Source: Ilex aquifolium | Lineage: Eukaryota > Streptophyta > Magnoliopsida > Aquifoliales > Aquifoliaceae | Direction of reading: 5' to 3' | DNA: 64,000 nt | Assembly (NCBI GenBank): GCA_951799425.1 | Contig: OX637393.1 | Location: forward strand, 13,002,744 to 13,066,743 | Part shown: positions 23,807 through 33,975 of the stretch, one piece after another | Position numbering within the stretch: the first letter of the stretch is position 1 | Layout of the letters: each line of letters opens with the position of its first letter | Translations under genes and position numbers: made by a program | Notes under the pieces: model-generated | Told to the model about the DNA's origin: nothing | What the model saw: only the letters and a program-made list of their open reading frames with translations | Database searches by the model: none

Positions 23807-24540
23807 GATTAAGCTATTGTTCTTACACTCTTACATTTCTACTGGGTATGCTCTGCAACTTTTTCATTTTATTGTGAAATGAATTCATCTTTGTAGTTTA
23901 CTTCATTCTAGCTTTAATATATGTTCTAAGTTTCACTCTCAACTCATTTTCATTTCCATTTCTTTTACATGTCTCTTTACATAATGAATGTTTTTACTTT
24001 AACTATGAGTAGCTAAGCTTTAAGTTGGCTAATCCAAGAGAGAATTCATCTTGGGTGTGCTAATTCAACTCATTTTCATTCATCCTCGTAGTGTACGATG
24101 ATTTGGTTTGACTAGGTTGAGTGTGGACATGGTTGTGAGTTCTTGATACACCATAGACTTGTCACTGGGTATGCTTGAATCCTCACCTCCATTTTAGTCC
24201 ATCGCTTCCTACGAATCAATCAAACATCTAGACATCATTGAAGGAAGGTCTTGAGTTGATTTGGCATTCCCATTAGAATGACCTCTTCGGATTAGCCAAC
24301 ACTTGTTTCCATTACATTTCTATAACTAATCTTCACTCACCAAAACTCAAACTCAAAAGATTTTACACTTTTCTTTTTTCACCAAAATCACCTTCAACAC
24401 AACTCACCTTCCTTCCCTGAGGAGACGACATTGGAATACCAATTCCAAGTAAAACACGACACTCGAAAGTCTCTCTGCGCTTGGGGGGCACTTTCGTTCA
24501 CACACACACATTTCATCCAACTATTCCGTTTACCCTATTT

Positions 24541-25299
24541 CTTGCATCATTTCGAGGGAGAGTGACACTCCTCTATCCGTATAAGTCATACACATATTAC
24601 GGGATGATGTTCGGAGATTAGGGAACGCAACGAAAAACATCAAGCAATACAATCACTCTTGGTTAGAGCAACACTACCCATATCTCATTGACAAGCAATA
24701 TTGTTGTTACAACTCATAACATATATCAGCTATTTATACAAAACATGACCTTTATGCAAGTATGGATATCACCAAAGAAGCATAGGGGATTTTCATGTTA
24801 TCATCATGCAAGTGCAACCATGTAACATATATAAGAAATTCTCTACCCAATATGCTTGAGAACCTATAAATATAGCAAAGGCAATGCACAACAAGTTCCC
24901 CCTCTTAGTTGGTGTTCACTAGTAAAATAACAAGTGAAAATAAACAAATAAAACAAATGACTTCATGTCAAGTTTGTAGATATACTCTCCTTGAGTAATT
25001 TGACAAACTCCCTCTCACTTTATTCTGATGCACTAAACCTAGCTATTTTAACAAATTTCATTTCAAATTATTCCAAAACTTCTCCCCTTTTTGTTATAAA
25101 GTGCCAATCACACAAATATAAAAAGAAAGTAAAGAATCGTGGTATAAAAAAGATAAACATGTAAAACAAATATAGCATGGTTAACCAAAATGGAACAAAT
25201 AAAGGACAAACATGAAGTAGAATGATGCATAGTTCAAAGTAACATCTTACCAAGCCTCTATGAGATTAATTATGCTTTGATGGAGTTTAAATGATAACA
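24541..25299. other. Unresolved repeat-like spacer
   Basis: No domain is recognisable. On the minus strand, purine-rich words (CTAAGAGGGGGAAC near 24900 and AAAAAGGGGAGAAG near 25090) look like copia polypurine tracts, so a decayed copia LTR is possible but unproved. Confidence 0.35.
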
Positions 25300-26780
25300 T
25301 TTTAGGGGAAATAAAGTACAAGGGCCTAAAAGCAACAACATCAAACTTTCAAGCAGCACACATGTGTTCTAAAGGAGATTTGAAGATAGAGGAAACAAAT
25401 TCTTCCACGTTCCAACGCCAGTCCACGTTCGAATGCCATCTTGAAATTATTAAGGATCTCTAGAAGATTGCTAGGGTAATAACACGTGGCTTGTTGTAGC
25501 TAGTTATTGTGGAGGACAAAAGTTACATGAGTACCACGTTCGAACTCCAACAGCGTTCGAACGCTCATCAAAGAAGAAATGCTTCCACATTCGAACGCCA
25601 ACAACGTTCGAACACAAATCCCAGACAGGCTACATGAAGATTAGATCTCCATTCGAATTTTGGGGCATTCACTTGGACTTTAAGCACCTAGAACTATTCT
25701 TTTACTCTCCTTTTACCCCCTCTTCTTGCCTATAAATACCTTCCCTTGGAACTTGTAAAAAATCATCTTTTGGAAGAGCAAGAAACCCTCCAAAAGTAAC
25801 TAGCTTTCTTCTACTTTCATTATTAGTTTCATTAGCTTCCTTGTAAAAGCTTTTTTCTTCACTTAGAGGAGTGAAACTCTCTCACCTTTCTAGCTCTCTT
25901 GTAGTCTTGAAGGGTAGCAAGTGATTCAATCATTCTTCGTCGAAGATAGGCTTATTATGTAGTGTATTTTCTTTTGTAATTCCTCTACTTGGAGGGATGA
26001 GGATCACTCCCTTTTCTAGCTTTCCCAAAACCATTAAGAGTGAGTAGTTTCTCATTCACTCTTTAGTAAGAGGTGATGGACATGTATAAATCATTCGGAA
26101 GTTATATTTGTGCATTTCATTTATGCTTAATGCTTTATCTTTTGATTGCTTATTGAATGATTGAATGCATCTAGCAAAGTTAAGGTACTTTGTATAATCA
26201 TGAGTCCTTTCTAAGACAAGTTATCTCTTGGCATAGGTGGATTCATTGGTTCTTTGCAAGTACTCAAGCTAGATCTTCATGACAACATTTCAATCTTCAT
26301 TATTATTGTGCTTTAACTAAGAATGAAATAATATTACAGTGGTTGGATGATTTGTAGAATTACTTGCTTGTTTGTAGATGGGTTAAGTCCCGACACTGAC
26401 AATTCTTGTAAATCTCTACAAAGACATCGAAACCATACTCTTAATTCTCACAATCCATCTTTATCCTCCAATCAACTTGCTATTGACATAGGGGTTAATT
26501 GAGCTGTCAAGTACAAATATAACAACCGGATGATTGACTACATGTCTAGATCCTCGAGCTAAAGGGTGACTTTTTCATTTAAGAGAATATTATATTTTGT
26601 CTAGAAAATTCTACAATCATCATAACTTCAAATCTCAAGGGTTCCAGTCACTTTGATCTTTTTCACTTATAACTGTATACCACTGACATTAGTTCCCTGT
26701 GGATTCGACTCCGAACTCAACCGGATTATAACTACAACTTGATCACCTGCACTTAGGTGTACACATTTCAGATCGAGTCA
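25300..26780 (+). repeat. 5' LTR of Athila-like element E1, left edge uncertain
   Basis: The right end is defined by GAGTCA followed by AGTTTTTGGCGCC, the same spacing from LTR to primer site as in the element ending at 64000. A TATA box is at 25731-25740. Just upstream, repeated CGTTCGAACG-type words occupy about 25408-25620. Close to the right end lies TTCCCTGTGGATTCGA and then ACCTGCACTTAGGTG, a signature shared with the other Athila-like LTRs here. The left border was not identified. Confidence 0.55.
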
Positions 26781-26786
26781 AGTTTT

Positions 26787-26804
26787 TGGCGCCGCTGCCT
26801 GGGA
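26787..26804 (+). other. Primer-binding site, tRNA-Asp type, altered
   Basis: TGGCGCCGCTGCCTGGGA resembles the Athila-type primer site TGGCGCCGTTGCCGGGGA (tRNA-Asp) with two changes. Confidence 0.75.
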
Positions 26805-26887
26805 ACCAAACGGTGTTTAAAGTAAAAAGTGATAAGATATTTATTTGTTGTATATATTTTTGATTTTTTGTAAATAATTCTTATTTT

Positions 26888-28387
26888 ATGTCTAAGGACG
26901 ATCCTTACTTTCCAAATTTTCCAGAAGAATCTGTTGGGTCTGTAAATCAATCTGAACCATCTTCACCTCGATATGTAGCAGACACTTTTGATAATAGCAT
27001 GACCAATAATGAGAGAGAAGGGGAAGTTCATGAAAGAGAAGGGGAAGTTTCTAACATTCGAACTTTACGGGATTATTTGCATCCCACACGAAATAGTGTC
27101 CCCTCTTATTTTGTGTTTCCTGCAAATGCACCCCTCTTTAATGTAAAGGTAGGGACAGTGCAATTACTACCTCAATTTCATGGACTTGAATCAGGAAACC
27201 CATATTTACATATTAAAGATTTTGAGGAGGTATGTGGAACATTCCAAGATAATTCTGAACTGGCCAAGTTGAAACTTTTTCCTTTTTCTTTAAAGGACAA
27301 AACTAAACAATGACTAAATTCTTTGAAAGTTCAGTCAATACCAAACTGGCAGGCATTACAGAATGAGTTTTTCAAAAAGTTTTTTCCTCTATACGGTACC
27401 AATAATCTCAAAAGGCAAATCATGAATTTTTCGGTTAAAGAGGGAGAAATATTTTACCAATATTGGGAGAGATTCAAGGATCTTCTCCAAGCCTGCCCAC
27501 ACCATGCTTTTGAGAATTGGACTTTGGTAGGATTATTCTGTGATTCTTTGCCACTAGACTACATCAGTTTGTTGAAATGATGGCTCAAGGAGAGTTCATG
27601 GGAAAAAGTCTAGAGGAGGCATTCAACTTTTTTGACACCATATCCGAGAGTTCTCAGATGTGGGACTCAGCCTCTCCTACCCCTGTTGAAGCCAAACCAT
27701 GTACTTCCCAAGGGGGTAAGTATGTCTTGAAAGAAGATGATGACCTGAGAGCGAAAATGACTACCTTGTCTCAAAAGCTTGAAGCTCTAGAGATGAAGAA
27801 GGTAAATCAAGTTGATATTGGTCGTCCCACATAACAAGTTTGCGGAATTTGTGTGTTGATAGGACACCCTACTGGGGAGTTTCCTACCATTTCTGCATTC
27901 AAAGAAGTCTTGTTAGAACAAACCAATGCAATTTCTAATTTTAACAAGCCTTATTCCAACCCTTATTCTGAAACGTATAATCCATGGTGGCGGAATCACC
28001 CAAATTTCAGTTGGAGGAACACACAACCAACTCCTACGAATCCACAACAAGGTTCACAACCACCACCTCAAGGACCTCCTGCATATCAACCATACCAAAC
28101 ACCACACAAAAGAAGTCTTGAGGACACATTGAATCAGTTCAAGCAAAGTCAAATGAACTACAACAATCATTCCACTCAGGCTTTCAATGACTTCAAAACC
28201 CAGACCACTCAGTCCTTTGAGGATCTCAAAAGTCATATCCAAAAGTTGACCTAGTCAATGACCACACATGAGAAGGGCAAGTTTCCTACCCAACCTAAAC
28301 AACCACAAGGTCAATATCATGTGGTAATCCTTCAACCATGGAATCCCCACAAGAACAAGCTCAAGCCATCACCACCTTCAGAAGTGG
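26888..28387 (+). pseudogene. Athila-like gag, E1, interrupted
   Basis: The start ATG at 26888 lies 84 bases after the primer site. Landmarks: RTLRDYLHPTRNSVPSYF, then GTVQLLPQFHGLESGNPYLH, LKLFPFSLKDK, WQALQNEFFKKFFPLYGTN, YWERFKDLLQACPHHAF, a linker with EDDDLRAKMTTLSQKLEALE, and a zinc knuckle whose last Cys is Phe (CGICVLIGHPTGEF). Damage: TGA at 27311 (TGG in the E2 copy), a frameshift near 27565, TAA at 27832 and TAG at 28252 (CAG in E2). The frame is cut at 28387 by an inserted LTR. Gag would form the particle; this copy cannot. Confidence 0.85.
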
Positions 28388-30139
28388 TGATTCGCACTTT
28401 TTAGTGTGTCTGAATTATATTATTATTTTACACCCAAGTATAAGTGGTCAAATTGTAGTTTTCTCGGTTTTAAGTCCAAGTATCGATCCCACAGAGAGTT
28501 GTTTAGTAATTTAAAACTTAAAATAAAATAAAAATATTAAAGGTGTTGTTTGAAGCAGAATATCGTTTGATAGCTTGTGATGTGAGCTTAGCTTGATAAA
28601 GATGAATTAAATAAAGTGCGTAAATAAAGCAGAGTGATGACAGGAATATAAAATATACCCTTCAGTTTAGGGATCCATATGCTTTGTATTGTTTAAGTTA
28701 CTGGAAATGCTACCTCACAACAATTAACTCCCATGTTACTGGTAAGTCAATCGGCAGGTCTGATGTATATAAATCATAACACAGCAGCTTCTTAGGCTAG
28801 CTGGTGGTATAAATAATAACTCAGCAACTTCTTAGGAAAACTGGTCATATCCCCTTCAATTGATTAACCCAAGCAAACCAGAAGGACAAGCCATTCATGA
28901 GGAATACTTGAGTTATTCCCTTGATGTTATGATTGTTACTTGTTTATATAATAAACCATAACACAGCCGAGTCTTAAGCGAACTGGTGGTAGTATAGCAT
29001 AACCCATCAACTTCTTAGGAAAGCTGGTTACATAACCGCCAGTTAAACATCCTCAGTATTCCAGTGGAAGCAGAGCCATACCAATAGGAACACCGTGGTT
29101 GTTAGACTGTCAGTCTTGTTATATAATTTATATATATATATATATATAAACATATAAATAAAACATCAGCATTTCCAGAATTTAAGCAATATTATACATA
29201 TGTTTACCCTAGTTTGAAGGGTATAAACGACTACTCACACTCCATTACTATAGAAAAGCAAGAAGTGCGGGTATTATTCATTACAACAGAAATTAAAATA
29301 TAACTTCTTTCACAAAGAACACTTGAAACACAACCACCTTTATTATCATTCAAGACACAAAAGTGGCGGTAGTTCAACTGTCCGAATAGAAAGATTACAA
29401 CAGAAATGTAGAAATACGGAAAGGGTGTCACACACCGGCTATTCCTTTCTCTTTTCTCTCTATCTTTCTCAAAGGTGTTCTTCCTTTGGAGCTTGGAGGC
29501 CGGCTGGTTTTGAGTGAGTAAGGGGCTGATTTTGTATGTTGGAGGTAAATGTATGTATAAAAAGAACAAAAGAATATTTGGTGTGGAAAGGCTAGAGAAT
29601 GGAGGCAAGGTGTGAAGGCTTGTTTTTTGGTGTCTGTCTGTGGTGTGTCTATCTAGGGAATGTAAGAATTCAGCCCCTATTTATAGAGGGGGAGGTGCAC
29701 GACAAGGGGGGGGGGGGTTTAGGAAGGTCATCACACCCTTTAGGAAGGTCATGACTTGCAGCAGGGCGAGGTGTCGCCGTCCGGAGCTTCCACTTCGCAA
29801 CCTTCCAAAAGGTTGTGCCTTGCAGTGATGCTAGGTGTCGCCATCTTGGGCTGCCACTTGTCTTGCTTCCATTGGTACACATGTCTTTTCCTTATTGGTC
29901 CAAGTGTCATGCTCCCATTGGTCCAAGTTTCTTTATTGCCCTTTAGTCCTTCGTCATTTCCAGCTTTGCAAAATTGTCTTGTATTTTCCAGTATTTCTGC
30001 ATTTGACCCTGTAATCTTTAACATAATTTATTAAAAACTTTAATTCACACCCAAAACATAATTCATAATATTTAGTTGTTTCATTTTTACAAAAGTGAGT
30101 ACTTATCATTTTAATTTACACACAATTTAGGGTTAATCA
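28388..30139 (-). repeat. 3' LTR of E2
   Basis: It runs from TGATTCGCAC to GGTTAATCA, i.e. sense ends TGATTAACC...GCGAATCA. The minus-strand TATA box CTCTATAAATAG is at 29678-29688. U3 contains GGAAGGTCAT repeats and an AACCTTCC...GGTT inverted pair. The transcribed part has repeated ACCAG...CTAAGAAG modules. Adjacent internal sequence starts with the polypurine tract. Confidence 0.88.
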
Positions 30140-30335
30140 CACCCCCCAACTTAAACTTTACTAGTCCCTAGTAAACATAAACTATAATACACCATAAACA
30201 GGAGTAAAATCATTTTCGTAGATCTTTTCACGATTGCATTTAGCATATGCAACAAACCGTTAAACCCCTAGGTGATCCCTAGTGGACGAGTTTTGTCTCG
30301 TGAAGGTTTTCAGTGAAGCTACCTGCAAACTTCAA
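30140..30335 (-). other. Conserved block beside the 3' polypurine tract
   Basis: After the tract (minus strand AAGTTGGGGGGTG) comes CTAGTCCCTAGTAA on the plus strand, and then an approximately 90-base segment almost repeated in E5 (60801-60895) although other sequence there has diverged. Pairable arms: TTCACGA (30227-30233) with TCGTGAA (30298-30304), TTGCAT (30234-30239) with ATGCAA (30247-30252), and ACGAG (30286-30290) with CTCGT (30297-30301). The last pairing shares bases with the first, so the two are alternatives. A function in priming, packaging or RNA stability is inference only. Confidence 0.7.
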
Positions 30336-30974
30336 TAGTTAGGAGTTTATTATTCATGTTTTTCACAAAAATAATAAATCAATATTCCTTCTGTTTTTCT
30401 GAAAGACTTCCTTTTCTGATCACTATAAGAGTAACACATGTTAGTTATAATATTATCTATATATTTTACAAAAACTTGTGTGTGTGTGTTGATTTCTTTT
30501 GTTTCACAAATTATTTAAGAAATATTACCCTCTTTTATGGTAGTCTCGATGTCAATCATTTCCTGAAATACACTCAGCAAAGAATTCATATACGTTATGG
30601 TGACTATTCTCTTAGTAATTACATGTGATTAGATTATTGTAAACAAAGTAAATAATTTCACATGTAATATATTTGAATCAACGGATATTTGAATAAAATT
30701 TGGAATTTGACATAATCTCATGACAGGATATCAACACTATATTAGTTATATTATTAACATTCTCCTTTTATAGATAGATAGGACAAATACAATTGTATGA
30801 TTTCTGAAATCAAAAAGGACTTTCATTAGGTTGTACTGTGGCCATTGGGTTTAGGGTTTAAGAAACGACGTCTATGGGGTTCAAAAGCTACCTTTTGGCA
30901 CACCTCTTAAAACTTTATTTATTTATTCTTTCCATTTTTCACTTTCTTGGCTCTTTTTTTTTTTTTCATTTGGT

Positions 30975-31028
30975 GAGTGCATTTTATGCTCCATTTCACT
31001 TTTTCTTGAACGAGTGCGTTTTACGCTC
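30975..31028. repeat. Paired hairpin words, 37-bp period
   Basis: GAGTGCATTTTATGCTC (30975-30991) and GAGTGCGTTTTACGCTC (31012-31028) can each fold, GCAT with ATGC and GCG with CGC. The same module recurs in E3 (43524 and 43561) and, in three units of exactly 37 bases, in E6 (53907-53997). Confidence 0.85.
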
Positions 31029-31841
31029 CATCTCGTTCTCAACACATGCCTTTTTTTTTTTTTTTTGTATCCTGTTGATTTAAAAGAGGGTGTAAGAAAA
31101 TTATGTAGCAAAGGTAGGTTTAATATATTTTTATCTGGCTCGGGTATTTTTCGGGTTTTATGAAAAGAATTTATACTATTTTAGGCTCAAACATGGCTGA
31201 CTAAGGATATAATTTTGTAAAAGAAATGGTTAAGACTCAAAATTAATCAAACATGGCCTAATATCATTTTCCAGAAATTATTCATTTGTATCATTTCTAT
31301 AAAAAGAATTTCAAGGATAATGCAAGTAATATAATCTAACGAGTGCTAATCAAAACAAAATTAATGAGATTATTCAAAGAAAGTTTACCGTAGAATCGAA
31401 GATGTTTACTTGAGTAGATGTAGAATATCTCTCCAAGGGATATTAGCTCAAATTCTGCAATTGGTTATACATCTCCACTATATATGCAAAGAGTGTAATA
31501 TTTCACAAGGTTTCTGAAATAAAAGGAATCTATTTGTGCTTGTAAAAGTAAGTTTTAACAAAAATATTAAGATAATATATAACTACAATATGAAAATCCC
31601 GTGTGATCAGATTAAGGTTATTTTTATAAAGCATAGAAATATTAACCTAATTTAACTGTAAATTATATGAAATACATCTCCTAACTAATTTTTTTTTTTT
31701 TTTAAGAACTTAAATTAAAACACACAGCATGTTTAAAAACATAAAGTAAATTGCATAAACTAAAAGCACATAATGTAAAGGCTGAGTGAAAGAAAGTAAA
31801 TTTTTTTTTTTTTAAAATCTCCAGTCGATTTAAGAGTTAGA

Positions 31842-32934
31842 AGATTCTCCTCTGGAATGGTCTTGAAACAACTGCTGCAGCTCAGCTTTATATTCATCCA
31901 TGCGTTGATTGATCTGAATAATGCTGGTCTCTATTTCTAACAAGACCTGTCTATCAGTTCTGTCATCCATGGGGATGTATGGTTGATCTTCTTGTGGCTG
32001 CTGTTCTTGTGGTATGTACTATTCAGATACCCAACCTGGTTCTTCAAATGGTTCCTCTTCATGTGATGAAGATATTCCTTGTTGGTTTCCTATTTTTTTC
32101 CATGACTCTTCTTTAACGAAGTTTTATCCACTGGTCCAAGACGCTCCACTGTTTTCCATGTCGGATTAATGATCACGCCCGCATTCCTGCATATCTGAGA
32201 AACTAACATTGCATACGGGAGTGTGAGCTTCCTATTATCCACATCAATTATCATTTGGTCTAAGATTAAGTTTGGTAGGTCAATTGTGTGTCCCATCCCG
32301 AATGCATATAGGAAATAAGCATGGTCAATAAAAATTTGATACTTTAGGGCTCGTGGTAGCAAATTGTACACTGTTATCATATTTAGGATACGATACTTAT
32401 TTGTCAGGCTTCCTTGTTTAATGTAATTATTTGGGCGTCCCCAAATAAATTCTGGATTTCCTGTCAATTCTCTTCCTACTTTAGTCAAACTAGGTAGTTT
32501 AGTGTAAGGATATTGTGGTCGGGGTTGTCTTTGCATGGGCCGAAAGAATTCGGCTATAGTGTCTGGTGTAACTTGAAAAACTATTCCCCGAACAAATATA
32601 CGCAGTAGTCTTTTCCTTTAATTTCAGCATTACTGTAGAACTCCCGAACTAAACAGTCATATGCAGGAACAGATAACCTAACATATTGTAGCCATCCTCT
32701 TTCATGGAGAATTTGTCTTATGTTTTCAAAATCTTCATATATTATTACCCTTTCAGAAATAATATTTTTAGTTAGATAGTTCGTATCATACCAGATTTGT
32801 TGTTCCAAAATTTCAAACATCACCTCATTAAAGTTGTTTCCCGGTTGAGGTTGTTGTGGAGATGTCTCGGATTGCGAAGATTGATTCTTTCGTGCATGGC
32901 TTGAAGATCTTCTTGTTTGTTGTCTTCGATCCAT
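31842..32934 (-). pseudogene. Env-like ORF of E2, frameshifted
   Basis: The protein starts MDRRQQTRRSSSHARKNQ (basic, Ser/Gln-rich) and has the plant transposon-protein domain found in the env-position ORF of Athila elements: YDCLVREFYSNAEIKGK, VFQVTPDTIAEFFRP, YRILNMITVYNLLPRALKY, DHAYFLYAFGMGHTIDLPN. A one-base deletion in a T run near 32610 (compared with E3) splits it. After PGWVSE comes TAG, then about 64 further open codons rich in Gln/Glu to TAA near 31842. No signal peptide or membrane segment is obvious, so an envelope role is not supported. Confidence 0.78.
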
Positions 32935-33214
32935 ATTTTTGACTGGTTCTTGGTTTGTAATTGCAGGTTATTTCTTTGATGTTCTACACTGGTGTTCTTT
33001 TTCCTGTCAATTCCTGCAGTTTACAACATTAAATATAACTTTATTCTACAAAATTTTACTAACCACTCTTTTTTTTTTCTTTAGGACTGTGGTGTTTTTA
33101 TTTTATTATTTGTTATTTCTTATTTACGGATTTCCTATTTAATCTAATAGCTATTTATATTTATTTACATCTATACATATATTCCCAAAAAGCTATACAT
33201 TTCATTGATCATAT

Positions 33215-33619
33215 CTAGTCTGTATCAGAACTATCTGGTTCAGTAACATTAGTGACACGGTTAATTTCAGATCTCACGTATCTGTTTAGCATTGGGCAGG
33301 AATAGGATGGCGTCTCAGGGTAATCCTTGCTCTGCCCATCCCTAATCAACCGTAAACGATCTAACGATCGACCTGAAATTGGTTCTGCACACTTATTATA
33401 CCGTCTCAGATGTTCTGTACGATCACATTTTACACAAGCACAGAGACGATTTGCTCTTCGATGTTTAGCATATGTGCTTTTTCCACATAGGGGTCGTGCT
33501 TGGCTTTCAAAGATTTCTAAATTTCGAACAGATTTAGCTTTTTGCATGATCAATGTATGTATATCTTTTGGAAAGTGACGTAATAAAATTAAACTCAACC
33601 AAAATAATTTTTCGTCCAT
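33215..33619 (-). CDS. Small zinc-motif protein of E2 (unrecognised accessory ORF)
   Basis: An intact 134-residue frame, starting MDEKLFWLSLILLRHFP about 70 bases after a conserved leader. Around residues 60-76 it has CVKCDRTEHLRRYNKC, spacing CX2CX4HX6C, longer in the last interval than the retroviral knuckle (CX2CX4HX4C). Then follow PISGRSLDRLRLI and GQSKDYPETPSYSCPMLN, and an acidic tail. A related ORF lies downstream of integrase in E1 (49851-50249) and a truncated one in E3. I do not recognise the family. It could bind nucleic acid or zinc. Conservation of length and motif in diverged copies argues for a real product. Confidence 0.7.
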   Translation of the reverse strand: MDEKLFWLSLILLRHFPKDIHTLIMQKAKSVRNLEIFESQARPLCGKSTYAKHRRANRLCACVKCDRTEHLRRYNKCAEPISGRSLDRLRLIRDGQSKDYPETPSYSCPMLNRYVRSEINRVTNVTEPDSSDTD

Positions 33620-33688
33620 TTAAATTTTTTTTTTTTTAATAAAATATAAAAATGACTCAAAAAATTATTTAAAATTGACTCCCTATCT

Positions 33689-33830
33689 GGTTCTTTAACG
33701 TCTGCCAGTCACAAAGACGAACAAAATTTTTAACTCACAATTACTATTTTAAACTCATAAAGTAAACTCACACGCCTATCTCCCCAACTTAATTTAAATA
33801 TTATCCTCTTTTATATAAGATGAATAGAAA
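33689..33830 (-). other. Internal polypurine tract and conserved leader, E2
   Basis: The minus strand has AAGTTGGGGAG near 33781 preceded by GAGGATAATATTTAAATT, a decayed form of the ACATTGAGGACAATGT plus tract seen in E1, E5 and E6. Downstream the leader CGTCTTTGTGACTGGCAGAC and TTAAAGAACCAGATAGGG matches 49793-49832 of E1 at nearly every base. Confidence 0.65.
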
Positions 33831-33975
33831 ATTGCTAATTAGGTCTTGCAGCGAGAGATATTTATAGTATAAGATTCTAATATAAAAGACAAATAAAGAA
33901 ACTATACAAAAGAAATAAAAACATAAAACAAAGAAAATTCTAACTACTATATACAAGAAGTGCATAGAGGATAGA

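Larger units (their letters stand above)
13098..24540. mobile_element. Probable LTR (family C), split by two insertions
   Basis: Three pieces join when the nested elements are removed: 13098-14315, 21333-21399 and 23807-about 24540. The joined piece has a palindrome array at 13733-13869, a poly-pyrimidine leader and, near 24418-24500, a GAGGAGACGACATTGGAATA segment followed by GCGCTTGGGGGGCA, similar to the downstream end of Athila-type LTRs. The exact ends and the partner LTR are not visible, and the plus orientation is only inferred. Confidence 0.35.

Noticed and set aside
25408..25620. TTCGAA words as a bacterial-type operator or restriction-site array
   Set aside because: They belong to the U3 part of a plant LTR, upstream of a TATA box; treated with the other palindrome arrays.
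29640..30034. Several overlapping open frames on both strands near the TATA box (repeated at 42147-42583)
   Set aside because: They lie in the U3/promoter part of the E2 LTR and have no recognisable domain.
30874..31083. Hydrophobic Phe-rich 69-residue frame, suggesting a membrane peptide
   Set aside because: Produced by T runs in the 3' non-coding region; the copy at 43423 differs in run length.
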